Part shown: positions 32,822 to 42,590 of the stretch, piece after piece
Layout of the letters: the number at the start of each line of letters is the position of its first letter
Position numbering within the stretch: position 1 is the first letter of the stretch
From: Terfezia claveryi
Taxonomy: Eukaryota > Ascomycota > Pezizomycetes > Pezizales > Pezizaceae
DNA length: 64,000 nt
Reading direction: 5' to 3'
Assembly (NCBI GenBank): GCA_015179025.1
Contig: WHUX01000262.1
Coordinates: 1-64,000, forward strand
Program-made: the position numbers and the translations under genes
Notes under the pieces: generated by a model
Seen by the model: the letters and a program-made list of their open reading frames with translations, nothing else
The model's database searches: none
Told to the model about the DNA's origin: nothing

Positions 32822-34164
32822 TTAGACATTCTGGAGCTTGGCGCCGATTTCCTCGGCCATAGGATGTCCTTTAAGCAAAAGGCTGATGATTCCCTTTAAC
32901 CCATCAAACTTGGCCTCATTGCCCTTCTTTAGCTGTTCCAACTCCGCCTCAGTGCCCTTCTTTAGCTGTTCCAACTCCGCCTCAGTGTCTAGCTTGCCCT
33001 TCTTTAGCTGTTCCAACTCCGCCTCAGTGTCTAGCTTGCCCTTCTTTAGCTGTTCCAACTCCGCCTCAGTGTCTAGCTTGCCCTTCCTTAGCTGTTCCAA
33101 CTCCGCCTCGGTGTCTTCCTTTGACGCCTTTTTATCTAACTCCTGGTTCACCTCGTCCTTAGATGCCTTTGCATCCAAATCCTGAACAGATGGAACCAGG
33201 CCTTCCTCCTTTGCCTTATCAAAAAACCGTTTCCTCTTTGTAGCTAGCGCTTGAATCCCCCAGGCCCTCGCCTTTCCCATGAGGGTGGTATTTTTCTCCC
33301 TTGCGTGAAGAACGAAAGGCTTCAATGAGAATCCTGAATTGGCTTTTGTTAATGTAAAGCCAGGCTCCAAGGCGAAGTCAGGTAGGAGTTTCCTTGCAGC
33401 TGTGATAAACACACTGACATCGTGATCTGTTACTTCAGTCCATCCCAGTGTGATTGAAACTTTGGTGAGGGAGGTGGTTTTTAGCCAGCTAATTGCTTCG
33501 AGAGCATCTGAAAGGGTGACCGTATGTACAGTTTCATTGAGTGGCTTAAGGAAGGCTGATCTCACGAACTTAATAAGTGTATGCGTGTCTTTAATATTGG
33601 CCAGCTGGAGTGTGTGTGCTACAAGAGAAACTTCACAATGAAGGAAGCGAGTATAGTCATTTCTGGTCAAAAAGTAGCTGGTCAGGTTGTTGTCGTCGTA
33701 GTCTGGCTCTGGAGTTTTCGGAACAGATTCATAGCCAATGTAGGTAAATATCTAACAATACAGTTAGCAAAAGGAAATCAACAGTTGAATTAGTTACTTA
33801 CCAAGACTGCAATTTCTCTGATTGTGACAGAACGAAACCTGGTCGCTGCCTTTGTATTTCGTCTCGTCTTGGTGACATATTCTTTAATCCTCTCTTCACT
33901 TCCCACAGCCAAAACTACAGCCTCTGACTCCCTAGGAGTCCGTTTGATAATTCCTTCCGCCATGTCAACCATGTCTTGAGTGTGACGATGGCTATGTGAG
34001 CTACCATCGAGGGTGAATGGAGGCTGGCTATACACAGAGATATCACTCAATGCATCGCTCTCGGACCCTGAGGACCCAGTAGAAGGAGTTGGCGAAGGGG
34101 GTGCCCATATCTGTCGACCAAAGGTGTTGGGTGTCATAATTGGGAATGTGAAAGAGGTGCTCAT
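32822..34164 (-). CDS. Two-exon gene of unknown function with coiled-coil repeats
   Basis: Exon 1 is 34164-33802, intron 33801-33752 (50 bp, GTAAGT...TTAG with GCTAAC branch site, phase 0), exon 2 is 33751-32822. The product is 430 residues with no internal stop. The first 60 or so residues are Ser/Pro-rich and look disordered (APPSPTPSTGSSGSESDALS). A mixed helical part follows (AVVLAVGSEERIKEYV to LATKRKRFFDKAKEEG), containing a basic KRKR. The C-terminal third is a charged coiled coil made of a 14-residue unit (TEAELEQLKKGKLD) repeated about five times. I do not recognise the family. It is the only multi-exon frame in the window without lesions, so it is probably a real gene, although a mobile-element origin is not excluded. 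Confidence 0.75.
32921..33115 (-). repeat. 42-bp in-frame coding minisatellite
   Basis: Units of 42 bp (plus-strand start GCCCTTCTTTAGCTGTTCCA) are nearly identical over about four and a half copies. The two copies nearest the C-terminus are shortened by multiples of three bases, so the frame is kept. Near identity at the DNA level points to recent expansion by slippage or unequal exchange. Confidence 0.85.
33752..33801 (-). other. Spliceosomal intron, 50 bp
   Basis: On the minus strand it runs from GTAAGTAACTAATT to ATTGTTAG with TTGCTAACTG 10-20 bases before the end. These are canonical short fungal intron signals. In-frame stops inside show it must be removed. Confidence 0.85.
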
Positions 34165-34559
34165 GGTTATAGTATTGAGACCAGGAGGTGATTGTATATG
34201 ATGATATGTGATTGGAGGTTGTTATTGTTCAGTGTAGGAGGGACGAACGTGTATAAAAGAAGAAGGACAGAGCGAGCCTGAGGCTGTGTACTTATTAGCG
34301 TCAAAAACTCTTAGTCAGTAGAACTAGTGCCGTTCTGCTATCTCTTGCTTTGTTTTTGAACGCAGTTCTCGTGCGAACACGAGCTCATTACTCCACGACA
34401 CGAGGGCCCCGGTACCAAATCAACATCAATCGATAGAGCGCTCCACGAGCTCTTCATTTTATCCCAAATTCACACCCTGTGACCTTCTCTTACACTTTTC
34501 CCCTGGCAATAAATCCCAAATTCTCACTACTTCGTGCAATTCTTCCCGACTACACTGTA

Positions 34560-34665
34560 TTGATCGGGGAGGTAGCGGGGATCAAGGAGGCCATAAAGGA
34601 GTCACCTCCGGAGTGGAAGGACCTCATCCTCACTGATTCCCAAGCGGCAATAGCAGCTCTGGGAA
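34560..34665 (+). pseudogene. LINE RNase H fragment
   Basis: The frame codes GEVAGIKEAIKESPPEWKDL followed by ILTDSQAAIAALG, the RNase H block around the second catalytic aspartate. It is joined directly to a copia fragment, which shows a recombination or insertion breakpoint at about 34666. Confidence 0.55.
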
Positions 34666-34666
34666 C

Positions 34667-34765
34667 TACATTCCGTACCACGATAACTTAGCGGACTTAT
34701 GCACTAAGCCTTTTCCGCATCTACAACTCTCTATATTAAGAGAACTCGCCCTAGGCAAGACATAA
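34667..34765 (+). pseudogene. Ty1/copia RNase H C-terminal end
   Basis: The frame reads NYIPYHDNLADLCTKPFPHL followed by QLSILRELALG. NLADL.TK.L is the diagnostic end of copia polyproteins. A purine-rich tract GAGGAGGGG lies directly before TGTTAGAATG at 34926, as polypurine tract and 3' LTR start would. The rest of pol is gone. Confidence 0.7.
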
Positions 34766-35193
34766 TTGTCTCGCTCTATTCAATCCCAGTACTCTTTTAC
34801 CTATCTAATTTTTTTTTTCCCCTTTTCATGGTTTTTTATAGGTTGTTTAATGAGGCTGACTTGATAATGTACATTTTAAGAAAAAAGGAGGGGCCTGAGT
34901 CTAGCAAGCATGTGCTGAGGAGGGGTGTTAGAATGAAGGTAATACATTCTGTTCATTCCGCCTATGCCTTGCTACCTATACGGCTTGCACATCATATGCG
35001 TGCTTCCCGCCTAGTACGCCTGGGCACGAGACGTCTCGAGACGAGACAGCGCCTGGTCTCGAGACGTCTCGTCATTTACCAGGCAAGTCTCGAGACGTCT
35101 CGAGACCATAATTGTCTCGAGACAGTCTCGTAAGTCTCGAGACTTTTGCCAATGCACCCAAGATAATTGTATTCGAACTCATGAGCTAGCTAC

Positions 35194-35724
35194 CTAATCA
35201 TCATCATCTTCGCCTTCGATTTCCAGATCCCCTTCCATTCCCTCTTCCACCAACCCTCGCTCTAAAATCATGTCTAGCGGTGTAAACTTATCAAATCGGT
35301 CCGCTTGTTTTCTTGTACTTGCTGTTTTCCCTTGTGCCATAACACTGAACGGAGTCTGCTCAGTTGTTGTAGTACCTGAAGATTTCGCTAGCTGTTCCAG
35401 TCGTTGTATTTCTTCTTCTTGACTGGTTGGGAGCAAAGGATGTCGCTGTCGGAGATGTCGTAGCTGTAAACTAGAAGTAGTAGATTTTGCTTCTACAGTC
35501 CACTCCCCTCTTGTGCAGTGCGTACAGTAGATAATATGCTTACTTTCATCATGTTCCAATGTCTTCCGAATTAACATCTTTCGGGTATATACATAACTGC
35601 TGAATTTCTGTGAGCATACAGTTCCGCTAATAGTACGTGAGTCTTGCAGCGTAGCATAGCGCCCTGCCAAAGCCGTAATATATTCATCTGGTGTACGAGC
35701 AGCCGATACAGAGATTTGGCTCAT
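35194..35724 (-). CDS. BED-type zinc-finger protein, truncated hAT transposase
   Basis: The ATG at 35724 opens 176 codons. Residues 20-95 carry a BED-finger-like domain: SYVYTRKMLIRKTLEHDES, then CTHC and LRHLRQRH giving C-x2-C...H-x4-H. BED fingers are the DNA-binding N-terminal domain of hAT transposases. After a linker, DRFDKFTPLDMILERG resembles the start of the transposase body. The frame then ends in an acidic tail (EIEGEDDDD) at 35194, without the RNase-H-like catalytic core or dimerisation domain. It could bind the element's ends without cutting. Whether it is expressed is unknown. Confidence 0.6.
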   Translation of the reverse strand: MSQISVSAARTPDEYITALAGRYATLQDSRTISGTVCSQKFSSYVYTRKMLIRKTLEHDESKHIIYCTHCTRGEWTVEAKSTTSSLQLRHLRQRHPLLPTSQEEEIQRLEQLAKSSGTTTTEQTPFSVMAQGKTASTRKQADRFDKFTPLDMILERGLVEEGMEGDLEIEGEDDDD

Positions 35725-36026
35725 TGTTGGCAACGAAGTTGACAATTTTAGCTGTAGGAGAGAAATGTGTAGGAAATAAGCGGAGAAGGTGGAGAACGAG
35801 GAGAAGGAATAGATATCTTCGCCAGACTACCTTTAGTTCGCCAGACTATGGTGCCGGCAGTCAAGGGGGTACCATTCTTGGCAAAATGGGTAATTCGTCC
35901 TGAGCCTTAGTCACCACGGTTTTATTTTTTTTATTTTTTCGTTTGACGTGAATGTGACGCGGAATAGATTGCCAACCACCCCGAACATTGCCAACCACCC
36001 TGAACTACCAGTACATACCCTGAACA

Positions 36027-36260
36027 ATGCCTCCACTCAGTAAAAAGAGAAAAGCATGTATTGCTTCCACCGCGAAAGCTCGTAAAGCTCTAAGACAATA
36101 GCATTCAGAGGAGGAGTTGGAGCTTGATAATGAGGGGGGTCTTGGGGGTGCGGACTCCGATGTTGCGGACTCTGATGTTGCGGATTCGGATGTTGAAGAA
36201 GAATTGGTTATAGGAGAAGATGCTTTGGCACGCTTGATGGCTATATCTATCATGTATTGA
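36027..36260 (+). pseudogene. Transposon ORF N-terminal fragment with DSDVA repeats
   Basis: The frame starts MPPLSKKRKACIASTAKARK and meets a TAG after RQ (a CAG position). It continues through an acidic stretch with three tandem DSDVA units and EEELVIGEDALARLM, ending at TGA 36258-36260. A basic start followed by acidic repeats is common before the catalytic part of fungal transposases, which is missing here. The assignment to a transposase is inference. Confidence 0.4.
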
Positions 36261-36360
36261 ATGAAGACTAGCAATTCGACCCAACTGCCAAGTCTGCCAA
36301 GCTGGGTTGGATTGAGACTAGTCTGGCCCCCACACTATGCATGATAGAACGTCTTATTCC

Positions 36361-36506
36361 TTATCCTCATGATCCTTCTCCAAGATCATGTTCACGTATA
36401 TCTACATCATGCCAAGCCCGCCAGCCTAGTCGCTTATCCTCATGATCCTTCTCCAAGATCATGTTCACGTATATCTACATCATGCCAAGCCCGCCAGCCT
36501 AGTCGG
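36361..36506. repeat. Perfect 73-bp tandem duplication
   Basis: Units 36361-36433 and 36434-36506 are identical by eye (start TTATCCTCATGATCCTTCTC). Identity suggests a recent event inside the nested element. Confidence 0.9.
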
Positions 36507-37038
36507 CTCTGCCATATACAGTACATGTGCCGCTGCCATTGCTGTACATGTGGTACTAACAATGCAGATATTCCCTATTTTAGTTATTTTGGTCAATCTT
36601 GGCATGGGTAATTCATTGGCCCTCCCATACAAAATGGTCTTTTCTTTTACCTATCTACTCACTCAGTTTTTTCCTATATTTTTTTTTAATCAGTAATTAT
36701 TGTTCTCCATAGCCAATACTATCGATTTTACTGTAAAAATATCCGAAATCTGTTATGGTGGTGTTGTTGATACGTTAGTGGCACACCCCCTTAAAATGGT
36801 ACCCCCTTGACCGCCGGCACCATACCTTTAGTACCAAATAACATTAAGATATGAGGGTGTTGTGCCAACCAACCAATTGTATATCGTAACACTGGTCACA
36901 ACACTGGTCGCAACCAATAAAAAAATATGTTTGCAGCCACTGAAAAATTTTCGCCGCCACTGACGAAAAGTCTCGAGACTGTCTCGAGACTTTTACCGAA
37001 GTGTCTCGAGACGTCTCGTGCCCAGGCCTACCGCCTAG

Positions 37039-37170
37039 CCATACGGCTCGCAGCGGCTTGCACATCATATGTGTGCTTTGTGCTTAGCTATACAGCTCGC
37101 AGCGGCTTGCACATCATATTGCATACTTTACACCTTGCTCGCACTCATATCATTGCTTCATGCCTAGCTA
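37039..37170. repeat. Degenerate tandem units of about 57 bp
   Basis: Phrases AGCTATACGGCTCGCAGCGG and TTGCACATCATATGTGTGCT recur about three times. The left-side counterpart lies at 34975-35010 and the continuation at 38998-39020, on the far side of the insertions. The TACGG step inside the unit is the target of the foldback element. Confidence 0.6.
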
Positions 37171-37172
37171 TA

Positions 37173-38995
37173 CCATACTTCACCGGGTAATGCATCATCA
37201 CCGGGATTTGCATCAGCCCCCACGCGAACCCGGCCGGTCCATTCTTGGCGGCGTAACGGACGTAAAATGAACGGAACCATATCCAGTAAAATATATGTGC
37301 CTCGTAAAGATATAGAGATTCATTAACGTGTGGTGGGAATGCGAAATGGGTGGGTATGGATGGGGTAATAGATGGATTTTTGGGTCGCATCCAATATTAA
37401 GGCAAAAAATAGAGACAGGCAACTGACCTGAAGTACCAATCAAGTCATGGGAATATAAATAAATTGAGGTCTGAATGGTATAATCTAGGGTCTATAGATG
37501 TGGTTTAAGTTGCTAAATAGTGATAAAGCTATTAGTCTAACTTTGGAAGGTAAGGGAGAGTTGGTGCACTTTTCTGAGATTGTTTATATAGAAACCTAAA
37601 TTAGTTTGAGCCAGCCTGGACTCAGCTGGCCGAATCTGGCCTTGTCTATATGAGGCCAAGTCCATTTTGGTGTGCCTGAGTTGTCTGGTACCACTTGAGT
37701 CTGCTTGAACTAATCTGCAGGTACCTGAATAAGTCTGTATCAGTTATATAGATACTGGACAATCCTAACCTTGTCTGACTAATTATGAGCTTGTCTAGGC
37801 ATACCTGAAGTATAATAGGCTTTTGTAGGCTACAATCTGCTTGCTTGAAGCTACTTGAGGTGTCCCAAACTACTATTAACCCTTCTAAATCACACTCAGG
37901 TTACCTCAAGTTAGTTAAGCTCCCAAGGGCATATTAAACATATCTGAACTATGTACTTTAGTCTTACCAGTGTCAATTATAGCACATATCTACTAACTCA
38001 AGGTTGGCTTCAGAAAGTCTACTGTACTTCAGTATACTTAAGACGCAGTACCTTCAAAAGTAAGCTTAAACTTCAAATAGGATTTCAAGTCATCTAAGTT
38101 AACTCAGGCTGGCTTGACCTAGTATATATAACTGCATATGTCTGAAACTACTAAATATTATCTTCATTACCTTTATGTGCAATCATGGATCCTTAAATGA
38201 GTAGACCAAACTTAAGTAGATTCTGAAAAGTTAGAGCTAGCTTATTAGAAACCAAATTAATATGCCCTGTACTAGGCTAGTAGAGAGAAACTCAAGACAA
38301 GCTTTAGTAACTTCACATAGTATAGCAGTAGTACCCATTATATTATAGAAGTGCAAAGTTATTATAGTGCACTTAGACTAGCTTATAATCTATTAGACAA
38401 GGTCAGTAATGCCCAGTATCTATATGACTGATGCAGACTCATTCAAGTACCTGCAGATTAGTTCAAGTGGACGCAAGTGGTATTAGACAACTCAGGTGTA
38501 CTGAGATGGACTTGGCCTTACATATGCAAGGTCAGATTTGGCCAGCTGAGTTCAGGCTGGCTCAAACTGATTTAGGTTTCTATATAAACAAATCTCAGAA
38601 AAGTGCACCAACTCTCCCTTACCTTCCAAAGTTAGACTAATAGCTTTATCACTATTTAGCAACTTAAACCACATCTATAGACCCTAGATTATACCATTCA
38701 GACCTCAATTTATTTATATTCCCATGACTTGATCAGTACTTTGGGTCACTTGCCTGTCTCTATTTTTTGCCTTAATATTGGATGCGACCCAAAAATCCAT
38801 CTATTACCCCATCCATACCCACCCATTTCGTATTCCCACCACACGTTAATGAATCTCTATATCTTTACGAGGCACTTATATTTTGCTGGATATGGTTCCG
38901 TTCATTTTACGTCCGTTACGCCGCCAAGAATGGACCGGGTTCGCGTGGGGGCTGATGCAGATCCCGCTGATGGTGCACTACCCGGTGAAGGATGG
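37173..38995. mobile_element. Foldback element with about 600-bp inverted arms, TA duplication
   Basis: The arms (about 37173-37775 and 38400-38995) are inverted repeats with scattered differences. Landmarks are CACGCGAACCCGG, GGCGGCGTAACGGACGTAAA and GTGCACTTTTCTGAGATT. The outer ends are CCATACTTCACCGGG and its inverse, flanked by TA (37171-37172 and 38996-38997). Removing the element with one TA restores CTAGCTATACGGCTTGCA, the tandem phrase found next to it. The 625-bp centre is AT-rich with repeated GCTTGAA/TGCCTGAG words and no ORF. Long arms and a TA duplication suggest a Tc1/mariner-like foldback. Confidence 0.85.
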
Positions 38996-39299
38996 TACGG
39001 CTTGCAACGGACATGTGCTTCTCCTTCTTCTTTATGCTTTAGATGTACGCTCATACATGTATATATATCTCGTTCATGTTCCTACTTCTTCGAGATAATG
39101 AAGTCCCTACTTCACTCAATACAATACATGCACTCACTGCGTATACGAACATCTTCTTCTCTTCATATTCCTCTCTCCAGTGACCAACTCGCTTTGTTCG
39201 TACCTTCCTGCAGTTCACACTTGGATTTCTCCGCTCGCCTGTTGCTATTCCTATTCCTATAGAAGACAGGGCGCTCATGTACCTCGTTATTATGTAGAG

Positions 39300-39358
39300 G
39301 TACCGGGCTATCTCATAACCTTAGGCACCATGGATGTATAGACTCAAAAAAAAAAAAA
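39300..39358 (+). mobile_element. Retroposon 3' end with poly(A)
   Basis: CTATCTCATAACCTTAGGCA followed by CCATGGATGTATAGACTC and an A-run at 39346-39358 matches the minus-strand end at 24889-24950. Two independent copies with tails show a shared LINE or SINE-like family, whose body is not identified. Confidence 0.5.
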
Positions 39359-39580
39359 GATTCTCTGGCTGGGGGGTTTCGCTGGCTGGGTTTCGCGGCC
39401 GGGTTCGCACTGGCATAGGGGAGAAAAGATGCGAGGACTAAGGATATGGGTGGGCCAATGTTGTGAGCCAATGTCGTCTGATTTCCATGCTGGGATCTCG
39501 GTTGATTTCAACGCTGGGATTGTAGAAAGTTTACATGCCTTGAACTGGGTTGATTTCCACGCTAAGTCCCAGGCGGATTT

Positions 39581-39640
39581 GTAGCTGGCAGGGCATGATT
39601 TACTATATGTCTAGCTCTATCAGCATGCCCTGGCAGCTAC
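39581..39640. other. Hairpin, 17-bp stem
   Basis: GTAGCTGGCAGGGCATG at 39581-39597 pairs with CATGCCCTGGCAGCTAC at 39624-39640 with one mismatch and a 26-base loop. It lies in non-coding DNA and could be a small inverted-repeat remnant. Confidence 0.6.
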
Positions 39641-40490
39641 GAGGTTTCCATTGTAGCTAGAAATTCAACCCTCAATATATGCAAGATACAAGCTAGCAGA
39701 AAGCAAAAGAACGAACTCAAGAGTTTTGAGGTCCCATGCTGTGACTTGCGCCCGATGACCCAAAGGGGCCTGACTGAATCTCGGCCCAAAGCTGACAAAT
39801 ATCAATCTCTTACCAGTACAAAGACACCAAAAGATTATTCGAAATATCTCGCGGGTAAAAGTTTTGGTGAGAAAATGAAGAAAATTTAAGGAAAAGCGCT
39901 TAAGTTGGAAACAAATATCTCGCAAGTGGACAAGATCAAGCGCTGGTAGGAAATTAAATAAAACCACAAAACCCTCACAAGAAATGTGTCAGTGGAAAAC
40001 CCCCAAAACGCTTGCCAAACCTTGGTCAAAAATATGTCCTCCAGAAAGGGGGGAATATGCTTGTAAGCAGTATAATATTGTATTCCGAGGCATGGATTGA
40101 GCTCGGAAAGGTTGTGGAATAGCATTGTGGACATGGCAGCAGCATACAAGAGACAGATATATAAATCCGATCCGACAGTATTAGTATGTGAGCTACATTG
40201 CCGGCAACATTATCTATGTGGAATCATGGGTGCTTTGACGTTCTACCAAATAATTTTCTACACGTGGCGCAAATATATGTGCTGTTGGTGAGCAGCCATA
40301 TATGAGCAGACTTTAGTAGAGGTAGGCTAGCGGTGTATAAATTCGCTAACATGGTTCTCGTGCCAAGACTCTTGGTATCTGTCACGAAATAATTATATCT
40401 GCTGCGCCAGCTAAGAGTCTGGGAGTAAACACCTCCGAAATTGACTCTAAGCCAACACGCTATGCAATAGGCTAGTGGCTTCGGAGCAGA
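39641..40490. other. No recognisable gene
   Basis: Open frames of 87-120 residues on the minus strand overlap one another in different frames and show no motif. They are probably chance frames. Confidence 0.35.
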
Positions 40491-40497
40491 ATATGTA

Positions 40498-40595
40498 ATA
40501 CAAGCCTCTACTGAATACAAGCCTATACTGCTGCGAGCGAGCTTATACTGCTCCCAGCAAGCCCATACTGCCCCGAGCGAGCCCATACTGCCCTA
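40498..40595. repeat. About 20-bp minisatellite (AGCGAGCCCATACTGC unit)
   Basis: Five short units are seen. The first two are a 17-bp form AATACAAGCCTATACTG; the next three contain GAGCGAGC[CT]CATACTG. The motif continues loosely at 41030-41090 (GCAATATAAGCTCG). Confidence 0.65.
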
Positions 40596-40634
40596 TTCCT
40601 CTAGAAATAGATCCACTTGTGCCCAATTGCTGAT

Positions 40635-41030
40635 CAAATCGCTGCTTCAAGACTGTAACACTGTATAGTTGATATCCTATGTATAGGCGCTTATAACCTC
40701 CCCTCTTGCCCCCCCCCCCCCCACTATCATAAATGTACACCTGAACTCCGGAATAGCTTGCTAGCTCCCTAATTCACAGGTTAATCAGATAGCCAAAGAA
40801 AATCTTACTCCGGGAGCAAATCGCTGCTCCAAGAAGTGGATAGTTGATATCCTATGTATTAGCGCTCATGACCCACCCCCCCACTCCCCTCCAACTATCA
40901 TATATGTACACCTGAACTCCGGAATAGCTTGCTAGCTCCCTAGTTCACAGGTTAAAAAGAATAGCCAAAGAAAATCCTGCTCTAGGAGCAAATCACTGCT
41001 CCGAGACTATAATACAGTGGTAGTTGAATG
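40635..41030. repeat. Tandem repeat of about 175-182 bp
   Basis: CAAATCGCTGCT[CT]CAAGA occurs at 40635, 40817 and 40989. The units share AGTTGATATCCTATGTAT and CCTGAACTCCGGAATAGCTT. Two units are complete and the third is partial. A poly-C tract of variable length lies in each unit. Confidence 0.85.
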
Positions 41031-41189
41031 CACGGAGCAATATAAGCTCGAGGCAATATAAGCTCGCTCGCAGCAATATAGGCTCGTTTGTTTGGTAGAT
41101 ATAGAGCTCGTTCAGCTCGCCCTGAAGATATAGAAGCAAGCATCCAGACCATATTGGATAGATTCTAGCCAGAGCATGAATACTTATGC

Positions 41190-41640
41190 CGGAGATGTGT
41201 GAATTCGCATGTTTGAGATGTCTGAATGCTCATGCCGGAGATGTCTGAATGCTCATGCCGGAGATGTGTGAATGCTCATACTGGAGATGTCTGAATTCAC
41301 ATGTTCGAGATGTGTGAATACTCATGCCGGAGATGTCTGAATTCACATGTTCGAGATGTCTGAATGCTCATGCCGGAGATGTCTGAATGCTCATGTTCGA
41401 GATGTCTGAGTGCTCATGCCGGATATGTCTGAATTCGCATGTTCGAGATGTCTGAATGCTGATGCCGGAGATGTCTGAATTCACATGTTCGAGATGTGTG
41501 AATGCTCATGCCGGAGATGTCTGAATTCGCATGTTCGAGATGTCTGAATACACATGCCGGAGATGTGTGAATATTCACATGTTCGAGATGTATGAATACA
41601 CATGCCGGAGATGTGTGAATACTCATGCCGGAGATGTCTG
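41190..41640. repeat. 23-bp minisatellite, about 19 units
   Basis: Two unit types alternate: GAGATGTCTGAATGCTCATG with CCG, and GAGATGTCTGAATTCACATG with TTC. About three to four further units lie at 42340-42412, on the other side of a 700-bp interruption. Frames read through it are repeats and not genes. Confidence 0.9.
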
Positions 41641-41831
41641 ATTCTCTCCATCATGTCCTGTATCTAGTTGCTCTAGGCAATAAATACCTCTTTCCCGAAT
41701 ATCTGCTCGAGTGTAGCTCAGACTGCCTCGCACCTGCATTTGGATATGTCGCCTCCCATTAGACTCTGGTTTCGCCCAAGTCCCCGTCGCCCCATCTAGA
41801 CTCTGGTCTCGCCCAAGTCGCCTGCTCGCCT

Positions 41832-42150
41832 CGCTTACCTTGCTCGCCTCGCTTACTTTGCTTGCCTTGCTCGCTTTGCTTGCCTTGCTCGCCTTGCTTG
41901 CCTTGCTTGCCTTGCTTGCCTTGCTTGCCTTGCTCGCTTTGCTTGCCTTGCTTGCCTTGCTCGCTTTGCTTGCCTTACTTGCCTTGCTTGCCTTGCTTGC
42001 CTTGCTTGCCTTGCTTGCCTTGCTTGCCTTGCTTGCCCTGCTCGCTTTGCTTGCCTTGCTTGCCTTGATTGCCCTGCTCGCCTTGCTTGCCTTGCTCGCC
42101 TTGCTTGCCTTGCCTGCTTTGCTCGCCTCGCTTGCCCTGCTTGCCTTGCT
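41832..42150. repeat. 9-bp microsatellite (CTTGCCTTG)
   Basis: More than 30 copies of a 9-bp unit alternate with CTCGCCTTG and CTCGCTTTG variants. They give a long Leu-Ala-Leu frame and a Pro-Cys-Leu frame that are artefacts of the repeat. The block lies inside the interruption of the 23-bp array. A perfect CGCGTAAG-CCCA-CTTACGCG hairpin follows at 42287-42306. Confidence 0.92.
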
Positions 42151-42339
42151 CGTGCCTGCCTCGCCCTGCTCGCTCCTGCCTCCCCTCCTACCGCTGGTTT
42201 GGATATGTCGTCCCGCTCGACACTGGCCTTGTTGGAGCTCTGGTCTCGCCCCTAGCTCGTAGCCCTCCTAGCTCACCCCCGACACCCGCGTAAGCCCACT
42301 TACGCGAGTGCTGGCCTTGCCCCGCCACCGATTTATAAC

Positions 42340-42412
42340 AATACTCATGTTTGAGATATCTGAATACTCATGCTGGAGACGTGTGAATTCGCATGTCGGA
42401 GATGTCTGAATA
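42340..42412. repeat. Continuation of the 23-bp minisatellite
   Basis: Units ATGTTTGAGATATCTGAATA and TGCTGGAGACGTGTGAATTC belong to the same family as 41190-41640. Confidence 0.75.
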
Positions 42413-42484
42413 CTCGGCTATCAATATTCAATCCTATAGTGTATGTTCTCTCCGCTAGGAGTGAAATACCTCTATACCCGAGCA

Positions 42485-42590
42485 GGATTGTATGAACTGG
42501 AGCAGGACTGGAGCAGGAGTAGATGAGCTGGAGCAAGATTATATAAACTTGAGCAGGATTTTATGAGCCAGAGAAAGGTTTTATAGCTCT
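42485..42590. repeat. 20-bp repeat (GAGCAGGATTNTATGAACTG)
   Basis: About five degenerate units are seen. It ends about 85 bp before the palindromic element. Confidence 0.55.

Larger units (their letters stand above)
35849..36822 (+). mobile_element. Inverted-repeat element nested in the hAT
   Basis: Arms TGGTGCCGGCAGTCAAGGGG (35849) and its inverse ending at 36822 match at 29 of 30 positions when TA is included. TA flanks both ends; a longer direct repeat TACCTTTAGT (35828-35837 and 36823-36832) may point to a different duplication with a shifted left end. It holds a short plus-strand ORF and a 73-bp tandem duplication. The superfamily is not determined. Confidence 0.65.
35015..37030 (-). 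mobile_element. hAT transposon with perfect 8-bp duplication
   Basis: Terminal repeats TACGCCTGGGCACGAGACG and TAGGCCTGGGCACGAGACG match over 27 of 28 positions. They are flanked by CCGCCTAG at 35007-35014 and 37031-37038. Subterminal regions contain the palindrome GTCTCGAGAC six times on the left (35033-35140) and three times on the right (36969-37014), likely transposase-binding sites. It codes a BED-finger protein on the minus strand, but no hAT catalytic domain. A second inverted-repeat element (35847-36824) is inserted in it. Confidence 0.93.
34926..39345 (+). mobile_element. Copia 3' LTR expanded by nested insertions (extent inferred)
   Basis: The LTR appears to start TGTTAGAATG at 34926. 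Its sequence continues across two later insertions: the hAT at 35015-37030 and the foldback at 37173-38995. Removing them by their exact target duplications rejoins a degenerate tandem phrase (CTAGCTATACGGCTTGCA, ACATCATATGTGTGCTT). A TATATATATCTCG follows at 39060. A clear CTAACA end is not seen, so the right limit is uncertain. Confidence 0.45.

Noticed and set aside
34252..34259. TATAAAAG box as promoter of the gene at 32822-34164
   Set aside because: The motif is oriented to the plus strand, away from the minus-strand gene, and gives no direct support for its promoter.
39665..40586. Several overlapping minus-strand frames of 87-120 residues
   Set aside because: They occur in different frames over the same DNA without motifs and probably arise by chance.
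41840..42262. Long Leu-Ala-Leu open frame
   Set aside because: It is produced by the 9-bp repeat, is open in other frames too, and has no start context or motif.
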